Origin: Watersipora subatra
Taxonomy: Eukaryota > Bryozoa > Gymnolaemata > Cheilostomatida > Watersiporidae
DNA length: 64,000 nt
Assembly (NCBI RefSeq): GCF_963576615.1
Contig: NC_088714.1
Location: 3,658,001-3,722,000 of the forward strand
Reading direction: 5' to 3'
Made by a program: the position numbers and the translations under genes. Positions 38,701-52,500 of the stretch are shown here, piece by piece. Each line of letters opens with the position of its first letter. The first letter of the stretch is position 1. Under the pieces are notes generated by a model that ran no database searches, was not told where the DNA came from, and saw nothing but the letters and a program-made list of their open reading frames with translations.

Positions 38701-40472
38701 CGAGATTTAACTGTAAAAGGCTGTAATTCTTACTAAATACCATGAGAAGGCTTTCGCTAAAGGAAAGAATCTAGAAATCTAGACATGCTCCCTTTTACTC
38801 GCACAGAGTTTATGAAAAGCAGATATTTGTCAGCATTCTCAAGTCTTGTGTATTATAAACTGACCATTACATAGCCCAGTAATGGTTTACCATAAGGAGA
38901 AAGAAAATCGTGTTTTTCGAATGAGCTGAATGGAACAATCTCAACTTTGGCAGTTTTTTGCGTCTAGTGAACTTAGAGAGCAGTATATAAGCTCACACTT
39001 TAATAAATTATGCGTGACTATATACAATGTGGGTTGGTATTGTTAGTGTGATCATTTGCCAAAACTTTTAAAGCTGAAGTTCTTTATTCATAAAAATTGG
39101 ATAATTTTATAACATTTAAATTTTGTTTCGCAGAACAATTTATCCTTCCGTAGTTAAAAACAATATAGGTTTGCCATATGAAAAATTTAGGTTCATATTC
39201 AAGAGCATTTATCTGCGCAGATCAAGCAAATGGGAATGAGAAGCTTGTTGAAGACTGTTTGACCAGACTAGACTGGAAGCCATGGAGCATCCTGATGAAT
39301 GTTTAATAGCACAAAAGGTTTGTACTTATTTGGACAGAGTGTGAAATTGTTTGGTGTACCCACCTCTGTAGACTTGATTCCAAACTCTCTAAGGAAGAAG
39401 CTCTGTCCGTAAAGAAGTTGTCTGCACATAGACTCTCCAGAGGGCAGGTAACCATCCATCTCCACCCATGAGCCACCAACAGGTATGAACCGGCCAGACT
39501 TCACCGACTCTTGTATTTGAGCAAACAATAAGGGGTAGTGATGCTGAACCCACTCATACTGCTGTGCCTAGTAAATGGATGATGTAATCACTGTTTCCAT
39601 GCTTCGAATGAGTTCGGAGTTGCCTGCTACCGACAAACTCGCATCCTACCGTTTTAATGATTCGGAGTTGCTCTAGATACATCTATCTAAGATATGCAAT
39701 GTATCCCTCAAAACAAAACTTGTTAAGGTAGACTCACTTTTCAATTCATACTTAGTGAACTAGTTGCACTAAAATGCAAATATTTCGTCCTCCTCGTACA
39801 AGCAAATCATCCTTGGCATGTAAATGTTAACGAAAAAGCAAAAAGTCAAGACATGAGAGACCCGCGTGGTTATATGCTGAGATTTTTTCATCACCATTGG
39901 GAAAAGCTAAGCAGAGTATTATCGAGTCGGATCCATCAGCAGTGAGTGTTTCTATAACGTCAAATAGTAGTCTTGCAATGAATGCTTTCGCACAAACTTA
40001 GCGAAGCAAAATAGCGTCAAATGCGTTTGGATTTTAGCGTTTTTATGACTTGGAGTGGAAGCAACTCTAAACCCATTCGAAGCATGGAAACACAGTGATT
40101 GTGTAGACAATCAGCCCTGATAGTACACTAGCAACCTAAATGTAAACAAATGTTTTATGGATCTTTTGAAAATGCTTTTGAAGTCAACTGTGTGAAAAGC
40201 AAAATTTTAGGTATTCATAAACTTTACATGGGCAGACAACAAACATTATTGCTCTATTTTAAAAATTTGGATATAAACCAATAGGGTGAAGTGAAGGCTA
40301 CAAACTTTAGCTGCATGCATTGATCAATAATGCAAAGGCTACAAACTTTAGTGTATATATATATATACTTATGCTACAGACAGTACTGTATATACAAGTA
40401 TATATACAGTACAGTACAAATGTTATATATAGTTTATATATATAGTGTATATATATATTAATATATTGGTCA

Positions 40473-40506
<34 letters not shown>

Positions 40507-43500
40507 ATATATTGGTCAATATATATATATTGATATATTGGTCAATATATATATATTGATATATTGGTCAATGTATATATATAGATATATATATATATAT
40601 ATTTATATGTGTAATATAAAATATATACTTGTATTATATATATTTATATATATAAATAGTATAAAGGCTACCAACCTTAGATACATATATTGACCAATAG
40701 TGGAAAGGCTGCAGTACATACATTAAATAACTAGTAGTGTAAAGTTTTCTCTATCATGGTAAGACAGAAACTTGGTGTGAAGCCATGAAAAACCATAAAA
40801 AATAATTGGTTTTCCATTTTTAAATTTACTATACTACTAATGTTATTATGTACCTACACTAGAGCATGCAAACTTCCAGTTAGGATATCTGTTCATGAGG
40901 TCAAGGGTGGCTGACCAGCTGCGAGCGCACTTTCGTTTGGTCTCCTCAAAAGGCCACAGCCAGGCGCAGTCCATGTGGCAGTGACCTACGGCATGCACTG
41001 TGTGTTGGTTAGGACCACTCCCTTGTGAGAAATAGTCAGCTGCCAGTTCCTGCGCTCTACAGATAAGTAATGACTCAACTATAAATTTTTAACAGATATT
41101 ATATTGTTATATTATATATTATTATATATAATAAAAATACATTACTTATAAATACTATTATATATTGTACATGTATATAACCAAAATATATTATTACTAC
41201 ATATTAATAATATAATCTTTCTAACAAGTAGTTTCAGTACACATCGTTGAAAAGAACAAGGGGTAGGAAGTGGTGGGAACCATGATCGGCCGTGACCTCA
41301 CAGGACGTGTTACATACAAAGACAATAATATAATATATATTATTATATATTAATAAGATATTATTATATATTTTATATTATATACATGTATAATATAATA
41401 ATATATATTATAAAAGTATAAATTATTTTAAAATATATTCTAATATATTATCATTAATATATAATATAATAATATAATAATAAAGTCTTATGGTAGCTAT
41501 GAGGGTACAAGGAGAAAAGGAAGAGTGTGCTGTAAAGAACACAAACTATAGTCACCCCTCAGAGGTATCTGTCCTAGGAATGGTGAATAATAACAATTAG
41601 ATACGTGTGAAGCCAATCTGGGAAAGTTTCCAGAGTACTTACTACTAGCTCTTAACAATGTTGGTGTGATAAGCAGTCCCATACTTGCCAAGTAGTTGAG
41701 AAAAAAAGCGTGAGATTGACGGTAAATGTAGTAGTTGAATCTGAAGCCTAGATTACTTTGTGAAGTTCTTTTTTCTTCATTGGTACCTACATAGGAGGCC
41801 CTTCCACAATTTTATTCAATGTTCGGGTACTCCACTATCAATGTGAGGTCATGGTCGTTTGCCAACGATATGTCACAGTCCATGTATAATCTTTGTTTAT
41901 TGATGAAAAACTGTAGAGCAAATCGTTAGACATCAAGGTTGCTAAATCTAAATAGCCCAGGTTTTATGGCAGACATACGGTTTAATAGCGATCTGTTTCA
42001 TTGTCGCTAACTTTGTATGATGATGAGGGCTCACAACTAGTAAACAAAGGGAAAATGGCAAGTAAAAAAATTAAACCACTACTTTTATTGAAAAAGCTGG
42101 AGGAAAACGGGAGACTTTGTGCAAAAGGGAGACTGACTTAAAAAACTGGAGGGTCCCGGCCAAACCGAGAGACTTGGCAAGTATGAACAGTCCTACAGGA
42201 TTGAGTTATTCCAGGCTCAACAGGCGCTGTTTGAAACAACTTAACAAATACACACTATATGTTCTCTAATCATTATTTATCCAGATTTAAAGAAGAGTTT
42301 GTGGTTCACAACCTGTTGGTTATTAGGCTGAACTGATGTGGAGGAAGCCAATAAGAGAAGAACCAGCTGGCCTAAAGGACCAAGCCTTGACCAAGGCTAG
42401 TAAAGTGATAAAGCTAGTCGGATAAGAATCAGCCAGTCCTAAGAAGTAGGCGGAGCCAAGCCAAGCTATATAAATGACAGCTGTGCCCTTATTCGAGGAG
42501 AGAACACCGACAGAGGAACACAGATAACCATAAGTGCTCATCAATTGTAACACTATTGTTTGTTATAACCCAATATTTTTTGACCTGAAATATATATAAT
42601 CAATCTTGAGTGTTTTTGATGTCGCCAAGGAAAGGGTAGTCTGAGATCCGTTATACTGAGACAAAAACCTACAAACTATAAAAATAATAATAAAAATGCA
42701 GTGGCTACTGAAACACAAGAGATACTAGGAGAGCATAGCGAGGATCAAACAGCTAATGAGTTGCTGGTAAGGTATGTGGCGTATAGATGCCAGTAAAGAT
42801 ACAATCTACGGGAGAGGTAGAGCTAACACTACCGACACTCTAAACACGCATACATGAATATCATTGGCTAATTGTCTAGACCCCACACATAGATGAGGAA
42901 AGGATGTGAGGAAGCATGACCTAATACAAACGCTGTATCATGACTGGGTTGATGAGATGCGCCAGCTAAATAAAAGGTTAGTATAAGGAAAGCCTCACTT
43001 TGATATAGCGTCAGGAAAAGTAGATTGTAATCTGTTGACAATCTCATTTGCAGTGTATAGGGCTACAAATCCTCTCTCTTTATCCTTCAGCTCCTGCCAC
43101 GACCAACAAATATACCAGATGTTGTTAGGAATCATTCACTCTTGGTAATGTGAGAAGCAAAGGCCAAATGGCACCTGTAAATCTAATTCTAGTTCATTTC
43201 TAAAAATTTTCTGTGGATCCTTAAATTTGATAATTAAAATTAGTTTGAATTGTCTTTGTGACTGTTTTATTAAATATTTAGTGGTATTATATATCTTTCC
43301 CTCTCTTTGTACAAGTTTCAAAGGCACAATGGAAAGTGCGAAGTGTGGTTGACCCAAAGAAGAATACCCGTAATAATGGCAAGTATTTATAAAAACTACA
43401 AACACGTAAAAGCCTGTAATAACTATGAAACTAGTTGGCACAAGTTTGAAGAAAAAACCTTAGTCCCTTTTTGAATTTCTCTATATGTGTAATCTAGTTT

Positions 43501-46500
43501 TTTTAAATGTTTCCCTAGCTATAATTTTAATAGCCTTTGTAGTCAGTGTTATCTATTTTGGCCCTTGGGAAAGCTCATACTTATATATAAATTTTACTCG
43601 ATGTCACGACAAACTTGTATCACTAGGTTGGTTGCACCCTGAGGCTTTTTCAAGGATGTACACAGAAAACATCATGTTAGTAAGACATAAAGTTAACAGG
43701 TGTGCGGTGTGGTGCCATAGCGGATCTCTCATGATTTGAATATTTCTAGTACAGATCATTTACAACGTTGTTTGGACCTCGGTAGAGTAAGGTTACCTTA
43801 GCAATATCATGTAGAATCTTCAAGTCAGTGAGAAGGGAATAGACACGTGAGTCTCGGACTGCCATCTGGCACCTCTTCAATGAGTATGTTGCCTTTTCAT
43901 TGGGCGGCGCTATGAAAGAGCCATTTCCCTCGCCCAGGTCTTTATTACAAGTCACCTCAAGAAGGAACTCGACTCTGCCAAAAGCCATAAACTGTTACGT
44001 TAAGAGTGAGTAAAGTTTCTCCGCACTTCCATTTTGCCTAATAGTTGCTTCATGCATTCTATAAAGGTATGACACGAATTCCAACTGGCATGAGACAGCT
44101 ATTTAGGAAGTTATAAGATAAGAAGATAAGATGTGCTGGTGAACAGAGGTTCAGAGCCTAGTAAAATCTTAGAGCCTTGTCTATCAAATCTGATTCAGAC
44201 AGCTGTAGTTAGGAAACTACAGTTTGGAGACCCTCCAATAATAAAGAGTTATTTGCTACTAGAGTTAATAAATACATGACTAAGTTTATAGAACTCTGCA
44301 AAACCATAAAACCTTCATCACATACAGCTTCTGTTCACAATTAGTGGATGAAAATCAAACTCAACAAGTCAAGGGTCTGCGAATGGACTGAAAAAATTGA
44401 CAGATCATTTGAGCTAGTTAACAGACTAGGACTGCCGCAGCAACGGATAGCATTAGATCTATGAGTACACTGATAGTTTCTCTTTGACAGCGGTACTACT
44501 GCACGCTAGTAGCAAAGTCAGACAAATCATAGACTTGGACACATGAGGCTCTGCATAATGTACCGCAAAACCTCTATTTGAAAGCCACCTCTATTTGAAC
44601 GCCACCTCTACTTGAGCACCACTATAGGAAAAAGAGTAAAAAATAGAGCGCCACCCTTTAATTGAATGCCACTTCTATTTGAGCGCCGCTTTGACATTCT
44701 TTGATCTTCATAACGCATAAGTGAACAGTAAAAAACTATCTACAAAATAGTACTAATAATGACTTGGTCACACCAAAAACATTTAATTCTTTCACTGCTG
44801 CAGTTCATATCAAAAGTCCATATTCTAACTCCAAAGCTTTACGGTTTTGCATTAAAACTTTGAAAACAACACCACAGAAATAATCAATAAATGTATCAGG
44901 CTAATAGCAGTTCCTTGTTTAACGCGGTTTTGATACTTCGACGTTAATAAAAACCATTTAATATTTATGATGGAATTTTGAGGCTAAATATTGTGCTCGG
45001 AGCGTATACGGCTAAAAGTTTATCATTATTTCTGTGAAAATTATTTTAGATAGCAACACGCACAAGTTTTGCTCTGCCAAACAAATTTGGATGCTAATAT
45101 CGATTAGTTCAGCAGTGCAAAAGAACAGTTGAAGTCAGCAGACACTGCGGAAGGCATGAAACAGCCAGAAGAAATTGAAATGGTTCTAAACGAAAGCAAC
45201 GATCAGAACGCAACTGGGCGAAAAAATGATGCAAATATATTTGTTTAAAAATGTTAATTTTTGTTTCTACATGTATTATAATTATGGTTTTTTATGTCAT
45301 TTGTTCTTGAACACGTATTTTTAGTACTTGATAAATTATTATTATATAACTATTAACTAATAAATTTGCAGATTTATTGCATATTATTTGATAGCACCAT
45401 TGTGGTCATCCAAATTCGGCTTACAACGGATTGACGCTCATAACTCCTCTTCTATTGCATATAAAAAGCTATTTTTGGCTGCAAATTGTAGCAAACATAT
45501 CAATGAATGCAATGAGCTTTCATGTAACCTTGTTAAACATAGTTATGAAATAAATTTTTTCTTCAAATTTAAAAAATAAAAAAATTAAAGCTCCAACAAA
45601 TTGTAATGCAGGCTACAAGATCATGGTGAGTTAATTGCAAGCAATAACTATCAACTGGTAGAGGTATTACTCAGCTTTCTAATGCGTATTTATTTAAAGA
45701 TCTAGTGCAAGCTGGAGGTAAGTTATAGCAGTTATGCATCCGTTATGCATTAGTTATAGCAAGTTATGCATCCATAAAGGTTGGTCGCCTGATGGAGTGC
45801 AAAATATAAGCAACATTCACTTCGTCTGTGAAAGAGTTGAATATATTTTCCTAGAATTCTGACAGGCTTTTTGGAAAATACAATGCCACCCTCTATTTAA
45901 CGTCACCTCCAATAAAGCACTAACTAGAAAAAGAGTTGAAAAATAGAGCGCCATGGCGTTTAAATAGAGGTGTAAGGTGGACGTAAATGGTCCATTAACA
46001 CAGGTGTTGACTGCACAACATCCTATTGTGTTCTTCTCCTGAGTAAAAAGGCTTTATGTAACCTTTTTACTCAGTGAAGAAGTTACAGGTTCATATGTAA
46101 CCTAACATGTGACCACAACATTGAGTCTAGTGAAGCTAGGTCGAGTGCATACCCACTAAACAGCTACTATACCTCTCAGCCAGCCAATGATCAATGGATC
46201 TGAGAAGACTGAGCATAGCCATTACCAGAGTGTCTGAATATTCTCAAGTTACCTTTTAGATGACAGCATTTCATTAGAGACGGGGAAGTATTCTCGAACA
46301 TTCCCATGAGGCTCTGCACAAGAAAAGGCCCCGATGGGATGACCTTTAACCTCATCCCATATAGTTGCCTCACTACTCGAGTCCCAGTAGAACAAAACTT
46401 CTTCATACTCTTTTAATGCGGCAGTAAGATCTTCAGGCACAACAAATTTCACACGAAACCAGTGAGTAGACCACCTACGACATCAGAGAAAATAGACTTT

Positions 46501-49500
46501 AGGATGACGATCTCAGAGGTCTGCTTATGGTACTTACCAGCGATGCTTCTTGTTACTAAAAAGAAATGGAGGTTATCGAAAAGATCGAGGTGTGATTATA
46601 TGATGTCATTAGATATACAAATAATATAAAAATGCAGGAGTGGACAGCCTCTAAATGGAAACACAAGTTCTAGCGTAAACCGATTTAAAATCAGCTGGTA
46701 AAATGATAAATTTGTTTATGAATAGCAAAAATTGTTATGCAACTTCCAATAATAATACTACTGTTGGCAAATCCTAATTTGTGAAAAAGTAAGCAGAACA
46801 GTAAACACATATTATTTTAATTTAAATGCTCACAAAGTCGATGAGACACACACTTGTCATTGTAAGAACCGAAATATGAGTGTTGCATCCTATGATTACA
46901 GACGATCGGATGTATCATTTGGTATTTATAGAACTCAAGCTTCTGGGCTGTTAAGTTATCTAAATGATGAAGTAAGCAATGTGGTCTATTGTCTATAGGT
47001 CTATTGTCTGTGCCAGCCAGCGAGCTGTTGCGTTGCATCATGGCAAGACTGTAATGAAAGTTGTTAACATCTTTCAGATATCTACACCAACCAATCCATG
47101 TTCCTGGTAACGCCACAGCGTGTAACAAGGTAGTTCACCATAGTTCTACAACACCTAAGCCTGTTAGTTTATATCTGATTTTTAGTTATTAATGAAATGC
47201 AGGGGGTCCTCAGAACACCACCATTGGTCTTATATAAGACAACCATGTCTTATATGAGACAACAAATCAACAGCTGTGTTAGTGTAACAAGTCACAGTTC
47301 TCAGACTATGATATTTCGTGAAGTAAGTTACTCAAAAATGCCAAATAATCTTTTCATATTTTTTGAGCCGAGATAAAACATTTTTAAAGGTATGAGGGTA
47401 ACAGCATAAAAAAAGTTGGCAGTGCCAAGGCATATGTCGTTATGCACTGTGAGAATACATAAAAAATATTCCTGAACATAAGAAGAAAATTGATCCTAGT
47501 GGGCAAACTTACAGCGGGCCAAAGCTGTCTCCGACCTTCTTTGGTGAATACGCAGCAGATTTTGCTATTTCAAAGTCAAATCGGCCTTTCGCTGGATAAT
47601 GCAGTATTTCTGCTGCTTCAATTGTTTTGGATAGCAGCCTGCAACAGGTGCTAGTCGGTGTCAGAGCAGTTGTGGCAAATGTAGAAATAAGCAAGCACCC
47701 GCCATAGAGCATTACATCTGCCATAAGGTAAGCCACTTGCAAACTCCAGAATTTCACAGAATTGATGAGAATGGCGTTTGTGTAAAGCTGAACTATACCA
47801 CTATGTAGACATGTTGTGCAAGTGTTTGAATACAAATCAAGCAAGCCCACAAAGAGTTTGTAAACAGAACAGCTCAAAATTTACACCATTCTGTCAGTAC
47901 ATTTTCTCGCACAAGCTTGTTCATATTGATGAAGAAGTCCTAGTTTACTGACATTGTTTATTAAGTTGACACAGTTCATAAGTAAAATAGTATATTATAC
48001 ATGAGCAGTGATTTAACAAAAAATTGATATTAATTTATTCTGGTATTGACATATTGGTATGCCTACATGATTTTAAATTCACACAGCTTGCTCTGGTCTT
48101 CAACCAGCCTTAAGTAATGGTCTTTGAATGCGCACACGTCTTATACCCACATACACTCACACATATACCCACATACACACACATACACCCAAATACACAC
48201 ACATATACCCACATACACACACATATACCCACATGCACACACATATACCCGCATACACACACATATATACCCACATGCACACACATATACTCACATGAAC
48301 ACACATATACCCACATACACACACATATACCTACATGCACACACATAGGCCTATACCCACATACACACACATATACCCACATGCACAAACATATGCCCAC
48401 ATGCACCAAACATATACCCCAGTGCACACACACATATACCTACACGCACACACATATACCCACATGCACACACATATACCCACATGCCCACACTTCATGT
48501 ACTCACATACACACACATCATAAACCCACATGCACACACATTATATAACCACATGCACACACGTCATATACCCACATACACACACATCATATACCCACAT
48601 GCACACAAGTCATGTACCCACATCATATATCCACATGCACACACGCCATAGACCCACATACACACACGTCATATACCCACATGCACACACGTCATATATC
48701 ACATGTCATGTACTCACATACACACGTTACGTATCCACATATACGCATGTCATATACCCACATGCACACACGTCATGTACCCACATCATATATCCACATG
48801 CACACACGTCATACACCCACATACACACGTGATATACCCACATGCACACACGTCTTATATCCACATGCACACACGTCATATATCCACATGCACACGTCAT
48901 ATACCTAGATATACACATGTCATATACCTACATTCACACGCACCCACATGCACACACACTCACATGAACACACACACCTACATGAACACTCACACGTGTG
49001 CGCACATACATGCGCGCACACACATGTGTGTGTGTCTGTGTACACACACATGTGTGTGCGCGCATGTATGTGTGCACACGTGTGAGTGTTCATGTAGGTC
49101 ATGTGTTCATGTAGGTCAGGTGTTCATGTGTGTGTACACACACATACATATGTGTGTGTGTACATACATGTGTGTGTGTACACGTACACACACACATATA
49201 CATAAGCCCCCACACACCAACATGCCCACACCTACCCACACACACAAACCCACCAACATACACACACCTACCCACATCCCCACATGCACAAACAAACTTT
49301 CATGCACCCACACGGCACAAGTGTGTTGTTTGTTTATGTTTTATAGCTGAAACATGAATTACTATAGTGAACGTTGAGACAGTATATTTTTCATATCAGT
49401 TCCATATGACAGCTACAAAAGGAGTGACCCAGCTTTTAATCACACCATAACAAGTATTATCAACAGCTGGCAAGCCAAGCTAGAAAAGCAAAAAAAAAGC

Positions 49501-52500
49501 CACATAAACCAGTAAGCTATAAATACATTACACTAAAAATAAGCTATGAAAAGCTTGACAAAAAGGACAATAATATTTCAACACTCCCACTAGGTTACTG
49601 GTTTTGTAATATCAAGTAAGTCCCATCAGATTTAGTAATTTTGTGAATCTCTCATGTGGTATCGGTTTAGTCAGGATGTCAGCTACCATACTATCAGTAG
49701 GGCAATACTCTAAACTAATCTGCTTGTTTACAACAGCTTCTCTCGTGAAGTGAAATTTGATGTCTATCTGTTTTATGCGGCCATGTCCATTAGAATTTTG
49801 TGCGATTTTTATGGCGGCTTGATTGTCAACCATCATCTTGGTTGGTTCAGCAGACGCTGATGGACCAATGTCGGTGATGAGTTTATTCAGCCACATTGCT
49901 TCTTTAGTACAATGGAAGAGTGAAATATATTCAGATTCAGCCGTAGACACTGCTACCACGCTTTGCCTTTTGCTTAACCAGCTGATCGGCGCACCAGATA
50001 GTAAGAATATGTTTCCAGACGTAGTGTCGATCATCCAGATCTCCTGCCTAGTTAGCATCAGTGTAGCCAAACACTTTGTTATTACTAGATCGGTGATATG
50101 TAATTCTGATGTCGAGTGATCCCTTGAGGTAGCGTAATATGCGCTTTGCTGCTGTTAGATGAGCTTCTGTTGGGGCCGCACAGTATTTAGAGACTGCTCT
50201 CACTGCATGAGAAATGTCTGGACTAGTTGCTATAGTTAAATATAAGAGACTTCCCACCATAGCTTGGTAGCTCTCCGGTTGCACAGGCTTGCTAACACCA
50301 TCATCCTTTATGAGCTTAACATTCACATCGGCTGGTGTTGACGCCGGTTCTGCATCTTCCAAATCGTTTTAGAATCTGTAAAATATAGTGATTTTGATGT
50401 GAACTAAGAGTTTCCTCCTCTTGTTTAATGTTGATGCCCAAGCAGTAATTCAACTTTCCAAGATCTTTCATTTGGAAACGTGTTGCCAAATTTTGTTTGA
50501 CCAAGCTCATCTCTTGTTCAGTGTCACTCATGATAATGAGATCATCAACATACACAGCTATAATTGTTTTAACACTATCATTATCTCGAACATAAACACA
50601 GGAAACTGCGCCAGATCGTCTGAAATTGATTGATTTGAGATATTCATCCAAGACAGTGTTCCAACATCTTGGTGATTGCTTAAGTCCGTACAGCGATTTG
50701 CGAAGTTTGCATACTAGGTTGGCCTGTTATGGTTCAATGAATTTTTCACATATAGATATCCTCATTCAGTACTCCGTTCAACAATGCAGTGACAACATCC
50801 ATCTGATGTATACTTATTTTGCGCTGGAGAGCATATGCCAACAGCGTACCAATAGATGTGAATTTGACAACTGGTGCAAATGTTTCTTCATAATCTATTC
50901 CAGCCTTTTGTGCATATCCTTTGGCGACTAAACGCCCCTTAAACCTGTCTACAGTCCCATCAGCAGCAAGTTTGGCTTTAAACACCCATTTAGATCCTAT
51001 TGGCGTTCTACCTAGAGGTAATGGTACAAGGTCCCATGTATCATTTTCTATTAAAGGTTGACTTGCAACAAAATTCACATTACCGTTATTTGATATGAAA
51101 AGATTCACCATGTCTTACTCTGTTGTGTTGTAGGTGCAAAATATGTGGAAAGGTGATTACAAGCTCTTAAAAGCTAAAAAACGAACAGAAAATCGCAGCC
51201 ACACGAGACCGCCGTAGTTTGGATTCCCTTTCCAAAACGGCTCAAATGTGATGTAGTTGTGAGAGATGGTTTCTGTTTACACTTTCTTGCAACCTCATTC
51301 GTCGAAATATTTTCACAAATATACTTCACGCATTCAATAAAACCATGTCTATTGTTCTTACGCGTTTATTTTATCGTCATTGTAATGCTGTCACTTTTAG
51401 TACTGATATCTTATAACTTACCGTAAAAAATCGTTAAACTTTCTAACTTTAGCTCGAAGGAGTACATATCATTGTCTGATAATCATGACGAGCCTGTTGG
51501 TTACCTGTGACAATCGAAAAGTGCTGCAAAAATTATTTGCGAAGTATTGGGTCACGTGATCAGATTACGACTTGACGATTGAATAATGCCGAAACAAAAC
51601 TGTAAAGTAGCGAGCATCTATATTTGATACGGGGTCTTCGATGAAACCTGAAGGGTTTGTCATAAACTAGTACTACGATAAGTTTTATACTGAGCTTTGT
51701 ATTGGCCTTTCAATTCACGTGAGAACATACGTGACAAGACGATAACCAAATTTCGTGGTTACATCATCGAAATAAATAGATTCCGATCTACGGCGACTTT
51801 TCGTTTTTGAGCTTTTAAGAGCTTGTAATCACATTTCCACATATTTGGCACTTACAACACAACAGAGTAAGATATGGTGAATCTTTTGATACCAAATAAC
51901 TGTAATGTGAATTTTGTTGCAAGTCAACCTTTAAAGAATGGTATTCAGAATTAGCAGCAGACAGCCACTCCTTAGCCTCAGAACTCCCTCTTGCTAGCTC
52001 AATTGTTTGTGGTCCAATAATTTGACAAGCTTGATATGCAGTATGAGAAATTTGTGATGTTTTATCCGCATATTCGTCTATGCCGTAGCGTACAGGGGCT
52101 CTTCATACACGATTAGATCGCCTCGGGTCTTCAACGATTTCGTGTATAGTGTCCTTGTAAGCTTCTTGGGGTGCAGGCACAACAACGTCTACAGTGGCTA
52201 CTGGTACATTACTTGATGATATCTTTATCTGACTCCCGAAATCTGACTCATTAAATACAACATCATGTCTAACGATAACCTTTTTAGTTTGCTCGTTGAA
52301 CAATTTATAAGCTTTCGATGTGATACTGTATCCAATAAAGCGTAATTTCTTCGCTTTGATAACTAACTTTTGCTTCTTTTGATCTGGGATACGGGCATAG
52401 GCTGCGCATCCAAACACTCGTAAATGCCTAACATCTGGTTTCCGTCCATACCATTTTTCGTAAGGAGTTAAGCTGTCATTGTGTGATCTAGTGGGAAGGC

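Noticed and set aside
48117..49357. Long His/Thr-rich and Cys/Val/Tyr-rich frames on both strands
   Set aside because: These come from the CA-rich array, which leaves several frames open at once.
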